A stretch of DNA of 64,000 nucleotides, from positions 186,001-250,000 of the forward strand of contig NZ_VOSM01000005.1 of assembly GCF_007997015.1 (NCBI RefSeq), in the 5' to 3' direction. This DNA is from Lujinxingia vulgaris (GTDB lineage Bacteria > Myxococcota_A > Bradymonadia > Bradymonadales > Bradymonadaceae). Position numbers and translations under genes: made by a program. Of the stretch, positions 7,420-16,149 are shown piece by piece (position 1 is the first letter of the stretch; the number at the start of each line of letters is the position of its first letter). The notes under the pieces are model-generated. The model saw only the letters and a list, made by a program, of their open reading frames with translations. It was not told the origin of the DNA and did not search any database.

Positions 7420-10407
7420 TTAGAAACGCGCCATCACACCAAAGGTCGGCAAAATCGGCAGCCCGGTGAGCGGCTCAGAGTCGGAATAGTCGTAGTTGTA
7501 GCGCGTGCCCTCCTGATTCTGGGCGTTGTAGACGTTGGTGATGTCCAGATAGACCGCCAGCGTCCAGGTATCGAAGATAAAACGACGATCCAGGCGCAGA
7601 TCAAGCTGATGGAAGGTCTTGGAGCGCACCGAGTTCGGCACCCCGTAGCGGGGCTCATAGTTGTCGCTATCGGCATCAAAAGACGCGCCGATCACCGGCG
7701 TCTCCGGGTTGCCGGTGACCACCCGGAAACGGGCCGAGAGGTCGAGGTTCCAGGGCAGGTTGTAGCCGGCGACCATCGTCAGGATATGGGTCTGGTCGTA
7801 GCTATAAGGATCCCACTCCCCGGTGCGCAGGTTGAGGCGCTCGGATTTGGAGAGCGTGTAGCTCAACCACCCGAAAAACTTATCTTTGGGGTAATGGCGC
7901 AGCAGAAGCTCCAGCCCGTAGGAGCGCCCCTGACCTTCGTTTTCGTAGATCAACGGCTCCGGCTCCCCGGTCTGCTCGTTGACGGTCTGCGCCGAGGTGT
8001 CGTTCACCAGGTCGAAGGCGTCGCGGTAGTAGAGCGTCGCGTCGACCTCCAGGTGCGCGCGCGGCTGCCACTCCGCACCCACCGCGTAGTGCATCGCCTT
8101 CTCAAAGGTCAGGTCGGGGTTGCCAAAATCTTCCTCGGTCTGCCCCGGGATCGGCGGCTGGGTGAAGAGGCCCACGCCGCCTTTGAGCACCACCGCCTCG
8201 TTGATCTCAAAGCGCGAGGAGAAGCGTGGCGAGATGGAGACCTCGTTGACGGGACCGAAGTAGTCGGCGCGCACGCCGGGGGTCAGCGTCCAGCGATCGA
8301 AGGCTTTGTACTGCGCCTCGGCGTACACAGCCGGCAGAATCTCGGGGGTTGAGCGCGAGCCCACGAGCCCGTCGTTGCCGATGTTCGGCGCGCCGCCCTG
8401 CCCGTCTGGCGAGACGCCGTCGTCTGGCGAGGTCTCAAAGGCCGGCACCGCATAGGAGTAGACGACGTTGGAGAGCTGCGCGTCCACACCGGTGCGCAGG
8501 CGCAGGTTATCGGAGAGCTTCCAGCGAAGATCGTTGCGCACCTGCGACTGGTAATAATCCAGATCAAAGAAGATGTCTTCGCCGGCCTCCAGCGCCACGG
8601 TGTTCAGGCCAAAGGAGGTCATCAGGGTGTTCTCAATCGCGCCGCCCTCGGGCTTCCACTCCCAGCGAATCTGCCCGCGATGAAAGGAGTTACCAAAGCC
8701 CGCGTCGCGCACCTGCACGTACTGGTCGCCCTGGGGCTCCCCATCGGGAAGCACCACCTCGATCTGGTCATCGGAGCCGTAGACGAAGAACTCCACCTTA
8801 TGGGCGCCGCTCTCGCTGCGGTAGGTCACCCAGCTCTGGTAATCAAAGTAGCGCGGCGCCACGACCGTATCGATCTCCAGCGCCCGCAGCACCGTGGGCA
8901 GGAAGAAGTCGTAATAGCTGCGACGCCCCGCCAACGCGAAGCTCCACCGATCGTTGATGGGCCCCTCCACGATCGCGGAGCTGTCGAGAAGATCGACCTC
9001 CACCATCCCGTGAAAACGATCGTTGCGCGGCGAACGGGTGCGAAGATCGATCACCCCGGCGGTGGCCCGGCCGTAGTAGGTCGAGAAGTTGCCCGGATAG
9101 AAGTCGATCGCCTCGACCATCTCGGTGTTGATGACCGCCGGTCCACCAAAGAAGTGGTAGACGAGCGGGATGGAGTCGCCCTCCAGAAAGATCTTGGTGT
9201 CGTTTGGCGAGGAGCCGCGCACGATGATCTGCCCGCTGATGAACTGCGCGCGCGCCACCCCGGGGAGGTTTTGCACCACGCGCACCACATCGCCGCCGGT
9301 GCCCGGGATGCGGCGCACCTCATCGAGCTCGATGGTCTGACGGTTGACCTCCTGGCGCTGACGTCGCGTCACCGTGCGGCCGCGGAAGGTGCCCTCATCG
9401 TCGGCCGGCACGTAGTAGTTGCCGCTGGTGACCTCACCGCCGGCCACCTCCACCTCGAAGGTCGAGGTGACGTACCCCGACGACGCCGCGCGCAGGATGT
9501 ACTGGCCGGGCTCCACCCCGGCAAAGCCGAAGCGGCCGCCGGCCTCACTGAAGCCCTGGCGCACCTCCTGCTGGGTCTGAGCATCGAGCAGGCGCAGCTC
9601 CACACCGGCCAATGGCGAGCGCGAGCCCGCCTCGCGGATCTCGCCAATCACGTTGTCTTGCGCGCGCGGCACCCGGTACTCCACCTCCACGAGCTGACCG
9701 GCGGGAAGTTCAATATCCGTCTCAAAGTCGAGGTAGGCGTCGACCTGCAAAAAGACCTGGTAGTCGCCCGGGGGCACATTGCCGAAGTAGAAGCTGCCGT
9801 CGGCCTCACTCAGCGCGCTGGCCTCGGGTTTGGGCTCGTACTCATCGCCGGTGTAGACGATGCGCACCTCGGCCCCCTCAATGCCCTCGCCAGAGTCCGG
9901 GTCGAGCACCACCCCGGTAAACTCCGCGGGCAAGATCGGCAGGCTAAAGCGCACCGTGAAGTTGAGCGAGACCGGGATCGGCTCACCGTTGAGGCGCGCC
10001 GGCTCAAACTTAAACTGACGCGCGGCCTCGGCGGCCGACTCATCCAGGCCGAAGCCCAGGCCTTCGACCACCTCGACCTTCGAGACGTCGCCGGCGGTGT
10101 TGATGGTCAGCTCCAGGATCACCGCGCCTTCCACCCGGGCGTCTACGGCCTCATCGGTGTAGTCGGCCTCCACTTCGCGCAGCAGCTGCGGAGGCTGCAG
10201 CTCCCCGCGAGCCGTGCGTTGGGTGGGCGGCGCCTGGGCCGGCGCCTCTTCGGGCGCCTCACCGGGCTCGGCCCCATCTTCCTGAGGCGCCTGGGCCGGC
10301 GCCTCCTCTTCTTGAGCTTCTTGAGCAAAAAGCGTCGCCGGCGTCGTCGCGATCATCAAAATCGCGAGCGCCACAGGCATCCATCGAGTCTTCATCAGCA
10401 TCATCAT
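7420..10407 (-). CDS. TonB-dependent receptor with an N-terminal TonB C-terminal-type domain
   Basis: The protein is 995 aa. It has a signal peptide (ending near LFAQ) and a Glu/Pro/Ala linker. A TonB C-terminal-like domain follows at about 75-160 (VEGAVILELTINTAGDV...AAEAARQFKFEPA). Then come two carboxypeptidase-regulatory-like beta domains (about 165-240 and 255-325), a plug domain (about 355-465, with IIVRGSSPNDTKIFLEG) and an outer-membrane barrel ending in Phe. Receptors normally receive, rather than carry, a TonB domain. The ATG abuts the stop of the upstream lipoprotein, so the two are one operon. The substrate is unknown. Energisation could come from the ExbB-ExbD-TonB set near 20 kb. 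Confidence 0.9.
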   Translation of the reverse strand: MMMLMKTRWMPVALAILMIATTPATLFAQEAQEEEAPAQAPQEDGAEPGEAPEEAPAQAPPTQRTARGELQPPQLLREVEADYTDEAVDARVEGAVILELTINTAGDVSKVEVVEGLGFGLDESAAEAARQFKFEPARLNGEPIPVSLNFTVRFSLPILPAEFTGVVLDPDSGEGIEGAEVRIVYTGDEYEPKPEASALSEADGSFYFGNVPPGDYQVFLQVDAYLDFETDIELPAGQLVEVEYRVPRAQDNVIGEIREAGSRSPLAGVELRLLDAQTQQEVRQGFSEAGGRFGFAGVEPGQYILRAASSGYVTSTFEVEVAGGEVTSGNYYVPADDEGTFRGRTVTRRQRQEVNRQTIELDEVRRIPGTGGDVVRVVQNLPGVARAQFISGQIIVRGSSPNDTKIFLEGDSIPLVYHFFGGPAVINTEMVEAIDFYPGNFSTYYGRATAGVIDLRTRSPRNDRFHGMVEVDLLDSSAIVEGPINDRWSFALAGRRSYYDFFLPTVLRALEIDTVVAPRYFDYQSWVTYRSESGAHKVEFFVYGSDDQIEVVLPDGEPQGDQYVQVRDAGFGNSFHRGQIRWEWKPEGGAIENTLMTSFGLNTVALEAGEDIFFDLDYYQSQVRNDLRWKLSDNLRLRTGVDAQLSNVVYSYAVPAFETSPDDGVSPDGQGGAPNIGNDGLVGSRSTPEILPAVYAEAQYKAFDRWTLTPGVRADYFGPVNEVSISPRFSSRFEINEAVVLKGGVGLFTQPPIPGQTEEDFGNPDLTFEKAMHYAVGAEWQPRAHLEVDATLYYRDAFDLVNDTSAQTVNEQTGEPEPLIYENEGQGRSYGLELLLRHYPKDKFFGWLSYTLSKSERLNLRTGEWDPYSYDQTHILTMVAGYNLPWNLDLSARFRVVTGNPETPVIGASFDADSDNYEPRYGVPNSVRSKTFHQLDLRLDRRFIFDTWTLAVYLDITNVYNAQNQEGTRYNYDYSDSEPLTGLPILPTFGVMARF

Positions 10408-11472
10408 TTACTCCACCACCAGCAGGCGCCGCTCAATAAAGTCCCCCCCCAGGCGCGCGTCGCGCACCACCGACCACAGGCGCACCCCGCAGCCCTCAGC
10501 CTCGGGCTCCTGGCACTCCACCTCGGCCTGGTTCGACGAGACCACCAGCGTGGTGATCGGCGCCTCTTCCAGCGTGGTATCCGGCAGTACGAAAAGTCGG
10601 CGAGAGCCGCCGAGGGTGCCGGAGGTCGTGAAATAGCGGAAGACGAAGGCTTCTTCGCGCGCAGGCGGTGGCTCCTCAGCCCCTTCCGGGGTGGGAGGCT
10701 GGTAGGTCTCCACGCTCTCCGGGCTCACCACCGCGCGCAGCTCCAGAGAGACGCCGGTGGGCACGCGCAGATCCCCGTCTTCGGGGATGGCCACCCACTG
10801 ATCGTCGTGTGCGGCGTCGGCCTCAACCTCCCAGCCAGCCCGATCGCGCAGCTCCGAAAGATCGCTCGGATCCTCAGGCCGCACCTCCACCGCCATCATC
10901 ACCGGGTTGGTGTTCGGGTTCTCCCCTCCGGTCGAGAGCATCAGCGACTTCGACGCGACCAGCGAATCATCGCCCGCCGAGATCTCCAGCCTCACCGAGA
11001 TCTCATAGCCCCGGCTGCAGTCGGTCACCGGCAAGAATCGCGCGAGCTCCGGGTCGTCGAACCGCTCGGCGATCGCCTCCTGAATCGCCTCACAGAACCC
11101 CAGCACCTGGGCTTCGGTGAAGGGGTTCTCAAAGACCACCTCCGCCTCATTCCCCAGCTCAAAGTCGATGCCCTGCACACCGAGCTCGGCCAGTTCCTCA
11201 TCGCCCAGGGGGCACTCATAGCCGTCGGCCGCGGAGCTCTCCAGCGGGCACCACGACCAGGCGTAACTCACCTCCTGACCCTCGGGCGCGTACACCGCCG
11301 CCGAGAGTGTGGTCTCCCCCTGACCGGCCACCACCACCGGCTCGGCCTTGATCGCCATCAACCGCAGCTTGTCGATCTTCCAGTAGGGGGCAAACTCCCG
11401 GCCACAGCCCGAGAGCACCACCGCCCCGAGAAGTACCCCCATCAGGAGCACCCCGCGCCAACTCCGTTTCAT
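10408..11472 (-). CDS. Lipoprotein co-transcribed with the TonB-dependent receptor
   Basis: The protein is 354 aa with a lipoprotein signal (MGVLLGAVVLSGC-GR). The mature part is acidic and beta-rich with several cysteines. I recognise no family. Its stop codon directly precedes the receptor ATG, so translation is probably coupled. By analogy with receptor/lipoprotein pairs such as SusD-like partners it may help capture substrate, but no SusD motif is visible. The start at 11472 is chosen for GAGAGG five bases upstream. Confidence 0.8.
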   Translation of the reverse strand: MKRSWRGVLLMGVLLGAVVLSGCGREFAPYWKIDKLRLMAIKAEPVVVAGQGETTLSAAVYAPEGQEVSYAWSWCPLESSAADGYECPLGDEELAELGVQGIDFELGNEAEVVFENPFTEAQVLGFCEAIQEAIAERFDDPELARFLPVTDCSRGYEISVRLEISAGDDSLVASKSLMLSTGGENPNTNPVMMAVEVRPEDPSDLSELRDRAGWEVEADAAHDDQWVAIPEDGDLRVPTGVSLELRAVVSPESVETYQPPTPEGAEEPPPAREEAFVFRYFTTSGTLGGSRRLFVLPDTTLEEAPITTLVVSSNQAEVECQEPEAEGCGVRLWSVVRDARLGGDFIERRLLVVE

Positions 11473-11661
11473 CTCAACCTCTCGTAACCAACACATCAAA
11501 CGTACCAGACACTTTTGCAGGTTCTTCACGCTACCGGGGCAAGTGTGTGCGCCCAGCGCCCGAGGTCAAAGCCTCGCAGGTGAAAAGTTCTTCTCCAGCC
11601 CCCCATCTATGGCAGCCGCGCGGCGATCGCGCAATCCACGCCCCCACAGCTCACTCCGGGA

Positions 11662-13155
11662 TCAGTGCAGGTTGAGCCGAATGCGCGCCGCCTCCAGGCG
11701 CTCGGCCTCCTCGCGCAACACCGCGCGCGTCAAAGGCATCGAGCGCAACCACCCTTTCGGAAAACTCAACGTCAGCACTCGCCCCTGCACCTCGGCCTTA
11801 AACTCGGGCACAGCCTGATCGACCCGGTTGCGGTTGAGCAGCACCGCCAGGCGCAAGAGCACCGCCAGACGCCTTCCGGAGCGCGGAAGTTTGCCGGCCA
11901 TCCCGTCAAAACGATGCGGCTTAAACTCCCGGCGATGCGTACGCACAAGCGCCCATAACAGATGCTGATCCTGGCGCGAAAACCCGGGCATATCCGAGTT
12001 TTCCACCAGGTACGAGCCATGCTTGTGGTAGCGCGAATGCGCGATCGCAAGGCCGATCTCATGCAGCCGGGCCGCCCACCCGAGCACCGTCACAAGGTAG
12101 GGATCGTCGATCTTCCAGCCCACGGCGACCTGCTCCCACAGCGCCCGCGCGGTGGCCTCCACCCGCGCGGCATGCGGCATGTCCACGCCGTAGCGCGCGC
12201 AGAGCGTGGCCACAGTCTGCTCGCGAATATCTTCGCGGCTTAAGCGCCCCACAAGATCGAGCATCAGCCCCTCGCGCAGCGCGCCGTCACTTGGGACCAT
12301 CCGCTCGATCTGCAAAATCTCAAAAGCGGCGCTCAAGATCGCCACCCCGCCGGCAAAGACCGGCGCGCGATCCTCGCTGACCCCGGGAAGATGTTCCGGC
12401 AGCGCCTGACCATCTTTGATCAGCCGCCGCCGCAACCGCTGCAACCCGCGCGGTGTGATGGCGCCGCGGCTCCAGCCCTTCTCATCGAGCACCTGCGCTA
12501 CTGCCTTATTGGTCCCCGACGATCCCACCGCCTCGCTCCATCCGAGCTGGCGGTAGCGCGTGGCCAGCATCTCCACCTCCTGCTTCGCCGCCAGGATCGC
12601 CTCGGCCATCGCCGCCTCGGTGACCTTGCCGTCCGGGAAGTAGCGCCGCGTCCACTCCACGCACCCCATATACTTCGACTCGCGCTCCAGGGGCTCAAAG
12701 CCCTGGCCTACCACAAACTCGGTGCTGCCCCCGCCGATGTCGATCACCAGGCGGCGCCCCGGGCCGGGCTCCATCGTGTGGGCGACGCCCTGGTAGACGA
12801 GGCGGGCCTCTTCGAGACCGCTGATGATCTCGACGGGCACCCCGCCCAGGGCTTCCTGGATCTCTTCCATAAAGGCGCGCGGATCGCGGGTCTTGCGCAG
12901 CGTGTTGGTGCCCACCGCGCGAATATCGCCCGGCTCAATGCCCTGCAGGCGCTCCCCAAAACGTCGCAAACACCCCAGCGCGCGGGCGCGGGCCTCGGTG
13001 CTCAGGGTCTTATCGTCGCGCAGACCGGCGGCCAGGCGCACCATCTCTTTAAGGCGGTCCACGACCTGAAGTTGGCCATCCTTCTGGCGCGCGATCACCA
13101 TATGAAAGGAGTTGGACCCCAAGTCGATCGCCGCGATCATCCGCTCTGCTGTCAT
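11662..13155 (-). CDS. Ppx/GppA family phosphatase (exopolyphosphatase or pppGpp hydrolase)
   Basis: The protein is 497 aa, the usual length. The N-terminal actin-fold domain shows both phosphate loops, IDLGSNSFHMVIA near the start and IDIGGGSTEFVVG near 145. The C-terminal part (about 320-497) looks like the HD-type helical domain of long Ppx proteins (ARLHEIGLAIAHSRYHKHGSYL). It hydrolyses inorganic polyphosphate and/or the pppGpp gamma-phosphate; sequence reading alone does not separate the two. The ATG at 13155 follows GGGAG. It is transcribed alone. Confidence 0.93.
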   Translation of the reverse strand: MTAERMIAAIDLGSNSFHMVIARQKDGQLQVVDRLKEMVRLAAGLRDDKTLSTEARARALGCLRRFGERLQGIEPGDIRAVGTNTLRKTRDPRAFMEEIQEALGGVPVEIISGLEEARLVYQGVAHTMEPGPGRRLVIDIGGGSTEFVVGQGFEPLERESKYMGCVEWTRRYFPDGKVTEAAMAEAILAAKQEVEMLATRYRQLGWSEAVGSSGTNKAVAQVLDEKGWSRGAITPRGLQRLRRRLIKDGQALPEHLPGVSEDRAPVFAGGVAILSAAFEILQIERMVPSDGALREGLMLDLVGRLSREDIREQTVATLCARYGVDMPHAARVEATARALWEQVAVGWKIDDPYLVTVLGWAARLHEIGLAIAHSRYHKHGSYLVENSDMPGFSRQDQHLLWALVRTHRREFKPHRFDGMAGKLPRSGRRLAVLLRLAVLLNRNRVDQAVPEFKAEVQGRVLTLSFPKGWLRSMPLTRAVLREEAERLEAARIRLNLH

Positions 13156-13330
13156 AGGACTCCCGTCGTTCTTCCACTTTCTCACAAGGCCCGCTCGCCA
13201 GAACGCAACCGGTGTTCAGTCTCAAGGTAGCGCGAGGGCCGCCGCGGCGCATCCCACATGCGCGACTTCTCCCCCATGATACCGTTGAAACGTCTTTCTT
13301 TTTAAAAACTCCCACCGCCCTGAGGTCCTG

Positions 13331-14062
13331 ATGTCCCGCCAACTTCTTCCCACCGCCTGGTTCGCCATTCTCCTGCTCATCGCCGGGCTGGTCGCGGGCT
13401 GCCAGCCCTCCGAGACCCATCGAAACGGCGACGCAGCGCAGAGCGAGCAGCCCGGCGCCGCTGTCGATCAAGCCGATCAAGAATCCCCCGCTCGCCGGGG
13501 CGGCACCGAGCTCTCCACCCCCGATCTTGAGAGCGAGGGCCTGGCGCGCGCCACCTTCGCCGGGGGCTGCTTCTGGTGCATGGAGCCCCCTTTTGAGCGT
13601 CTGGAAGGCGTCGTCTCGGTGACCTCCGGCTACACCGACGGCCCCGAAGAAGCCCCCACCTACAGCGAGGTCTCGTCGGGCCAGACCGGCCACACCGAGG
13701 CCGTGGAGCTCCTCTACAACCCCGACATCGTCAGCTACGACGAGCTGCTCACCGTCTTCTGGCGCGCCCACGATCCCACCGACCTCGAAGGGCAGTTCGC
13801 CGACCGCGGCTCGCAGTACCGCCCGGGCGTCTACACCCACAATGACTTGCAACGCGAGCAGGCCGAGGCCTCCAAAGCGGCGCTGGAAGCCGAGGGGCCT
13901 TTCGACGAGCCCATCGTCACGCCCATCAAGCCCGCCCGGCCCTTCTGGATCGCCGAGGAGTACCACCAGGATTATTATAAAAAGAACCCCACCCCCTATC
14001 AGCGCTACTACGAGGGGAGCGGCCGCAAGGGCTTCTTAGAGCGCACCTGGTCGGCCGACTGA
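13331..14062 (+). CDS. msrA: Peptide-methionine (S)-S-oxide reductase, exported lipoprotein form
   Basis: The protein is 243 aa. The catalytic motif AGGCFWCMEPPFE (about residue 75), the conserved GQTGHTEAV, the region around YRPGVYTH and EEYHQDYY identify MsrA, which reduces Met-S-sulfoxide. Unlike cytosolic MsrA it has a lipoprotein signal (LLIAGLVAGC-QP) and a 50-residue linker, so it should repair envelope proteins. No MsrB domain is fused. GAGGT precedes the ATG. The DsbD-type transporter near 43 kb could supply its electrons (inference). Confidence 0.93.
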   Translation: MSRQLLPTAWFAILLLIAGLVAGCQPSETHRNGDAAQSEQPGAAVDQADQESPARRGGTELSTPDLESEGLARATFAGGCFWCMEPPFERLEGVVSVTSGYTDGPEEAPTYSEVSSGQTGHTEAVELLYNPDIVSYDELLTVFWRAHDPTDLEGQFADRGSQYRPGVYTHNDLQREQAEASKAALEAEGPFDEPIVTPIKPARPFWIAEEYHQDYYKKNPTPYQRYYEGSGRKGFLERTWSAD

Positions 14063-14122
14063 GCGCACACACCTTACACCACTCGCCGCATCTCAAAACC
14101 GCGGGGGCGGCCTCAGGGTGAT

Positions 14123-15490
14123 TCAGGTGAGCTCAAAACGCCCCAGAAGCTCCACATGGGTGGTCTGCGGGAGCATGTCGTGGGCCTGAAGCTCCACGAG
14201 CCGCCAGCCGGCCTGCTCCAACACCTCGGTGTCGCGAGCAAAACTCGAGACATCGCAGCTCATGTACACGAGCATCTTCGCGCCCAACGCCCGGGGCTTG
14301 CTCAGGCCCTCGCGCAGCGCTCGCGAGAGCCCTTTGCGGGGCGGGTTGAGCAGGATCGCCTCCGGCCGCGCCATCGTCCCCTCGTCGGGGCAGCCGGCCC
14401 GCCAGTCCGCAGATCCCAGGTCGACGACCCGGTAGCGCGCGTCCACGCCAGCGCGCGCCGCGTTGAGCCGGGCGCTCTCAATGGCCGAAGCCACACTCTC
14501 GGCGCCAAAAATGCGCACGTTCTCGCGACCCACCGCCGCGTTAAGCCCCAGCCCGCCGATGCCGCAATAGAGATCCCAGATCACCTGCGCGCCCTGCACC
14601 CAGCTGGCCGCCTGGCGGTACATCGTCGAGGCCACCTCCACGTTGAGCTGCGCAAAAGCGCCCGGATCGATGGCGAGCTCCACCTCCCCGTAACGCTCGA
14701 TCAGCCGGCAATCCCCGGCCAGGGTGCGCGAGGCGTCCACGCGGATGGCGTTGGTGTCGCGATCGTTGACCGTCAGCGCCACGCCCTGCACCGCCTCGAT
14801 GGCCATGATCGCCTCGGTGGCCGCCTCCAGCCAGTCGGCGTCAGGCTCGCGCACCACAAGCTCCACGACCACCACCTCGCCAGCCCCCGGCTGCCCGGCA
14901 GCCCGCACCGAGATGTAGCGCAGCCCCTGCGCTTCATCGCTCACCGGCACACCGAGCGCGCCCAAACGCACTTCCGACTCCGCCTGCACCCGCGAAAGAA
15001 TCGGGCGCACCACCTGACAGCCCGACATCGCCGCCACATCCTGGCTGCGCGGGGCATAGGAGCCCAGCAGGAGCCGCCCGGCGCGACGCGTGACCACAAA
15101 ATTGGAGCGGTTGCGGTAGCCCAGCGGCCGCGGAGCCTCGTGCCAGCTCCAGCGCAGCTGGCGGTCGCCGAGCAGCTCGGTGACGCGATCCTGTAAAATC
15201 TGCGCTCGGAGTGGGGCGCGCACGTGCATCCCCGGACACCCCCCGCAGCGCCCGCGCACCGGACCGGCGTGCGCGCACACCGGCAGCTCAAACCCCTCCC
15301 CGCGCGCATGCACCCGCGCCGCCCGCGCAAAGTCGCGGGGGTGATGCTGACTCGACGCCACAACCTCCAGATCGACCCGGTCGCCCGGCACCACGCCCGG
15401 CGCCAGCACCCGGCGGCCCTCAAGCTCGACCCACCCTTCAAAGTTCGCGTCGATCCCGGCGATCACCACGTCGTCGATCGTCTTGCTCAT
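14123..15490 (-). CDS. TrmA/RlmD-family RNA (uracil-5)-methyltransferase
   Basis: The protein is 455 aa. An N-terminal TRAM-like beta domain (to about 60) precedes a Cys cluster (CAHAGPVRGRCGGCPGMH), as in the iron-sulfur RlmD/RumA branch. The SAM-binding core has WDLYCGIGGLGL, then LNPPRKG, and the catalytic Cys in YMSCDVSSFARD. It methylates uridine C5 in rRNA or tRNA; RlmD-like is most likely but the exact target is not readable. I use the ATG at 15490 because the in-frame extension to 15586 lacks conserved features and a clear SD. Confidence 0.88.
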   Translation of the reverse strand: MSKTIDDVVIAGIDANFEGWVELEGRRVLAPGVVPGDRVDLEVVASSQHHPRDFARAARVHARGEGFELPVCAHAGPVRGRCGGCPGMHVRAPLRAQILQDRVTELLGDRQLRWSWHEAPRPLGYRNRSNFVVTRRAGRLLLGSYAPRSQDVAAMSGCQVVRPILSRVQAESEVRLGALGVPVSDEAQGLRYISVRAAGQPGAGEVVVVELVVREPDADWLEAATEAIMAIEAVQGVALTVNDRDTNAIRVDASRTLAGDCRLIERYGEVELAIDPGAFAQLNVEVASTMYRQAASWVQGAQVIWDLYCGIGGLGLNAAVGRENVRIFGAESVASAIESARLNAARAGVDARYRVVDLGSADWRAGCPDEGTMARPEAILLNPPRKGLSRALREGLSKPRALGAKMLVYMSCDVSSFARDTEVLEQAGWRLVELQAHDMLPQTTHVELLGRFELT

Positions 15491-15627
15491 GCCCTGCTCA
15501 CTCGCTCGTGCTTCTGCGGGGCCTGCGCACAGGCCGGCCCCTCGACTTCTGCCCTCCGCCTTATCAGCGTCGGCCTTTCGGGGCAAAGCGCAGAGAACTC
15601 CGGACGGGTCTCACTCGACTCCCAACG

Positions 15628-16140
15628 CTCAAAACACCTGCGCGAGCGACGCGATCACGCCATCTCGGCTCAAAACGCCTGCCCGAGCGATGCGATCACG
15701 ACATCTCAACTCAAAACGCCTGCCCGAGCGATGCGATCACGACATCTCAGCTCAAAACGCCCGATCGACCCTCGACAACACGTCCTGGATTTCCAAAACG
15801 CGTGCTCGGCCCCCGTTCACGTGTTTTGGGCTGGAAAATCGCCCGATCGACCCTCGCGATCGCGTTTTGGGTTTCCAAAACGCGTGCTCGGCCCCCGTTC
15901 ACGTGTTTTGGGCTGGAAAATCGCCCGATCGACCCTCGCGATCGCGTTTTGGGTTTCCAAAACGCGTGCTCGGCCCCCGTTCACGTGTTTTGGGCTGGAA
16001 AATCGCCCGATCGACCCTCGCGATCGCGTTTTGGGTTTCCAAAACGCGTGCTCGGCCCCCGTTCACGTGTTTTGGGCTGGAAAATCGCCCGATCGACCCT
16101 CGCGCTCACGTTTTGAGTTCCCAAAACACCTGCCCGGCGC
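15628..16140. repeat. 41-bp / 82-bp tandem palindromic array
   Basis: About 12 units of roughly 41 bp. Units starting CTCAAAAC at 15628, 15669, 15710 and 15751 have an exact 41-bp period. From 15792 two alternating variants make an exact 82-bp period (CGTTCAC at 15814, 15896, 15978 and 16060). Units contain inverted repeats such as CGTTTTGGGTTTCCAAAACG (15863-15882). The array fills the 660 bp between two minus-strand genes. Since 82 is not a multiple of 3 the long apparent ORFs across it merely cycle frames; I treat it as non-coding. Confidence 0.92.
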
Positions 16141-16149
16141 CCGCGCACC

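Noticed and set aside
7320-7420. Terminator for the TonB-dependent receptor operon
   Set aside because: I found only a GGCCCCGGGGGGCC-type palindrome with no T-tract in the right direction.
8680-11487. Long plus-strand ORF opposite the TonB-dependent receptor
   Set aside because: It is antisense to the receptor/lipoprotein operon, has His/Arg-rich composition and no recognisable domain.
1633-16140. CRISPR array for either tandem repeat
   Set aside because: Spacers are themselves repeated and no cas genes are present; period and palindromic units do not fit CRISPR.
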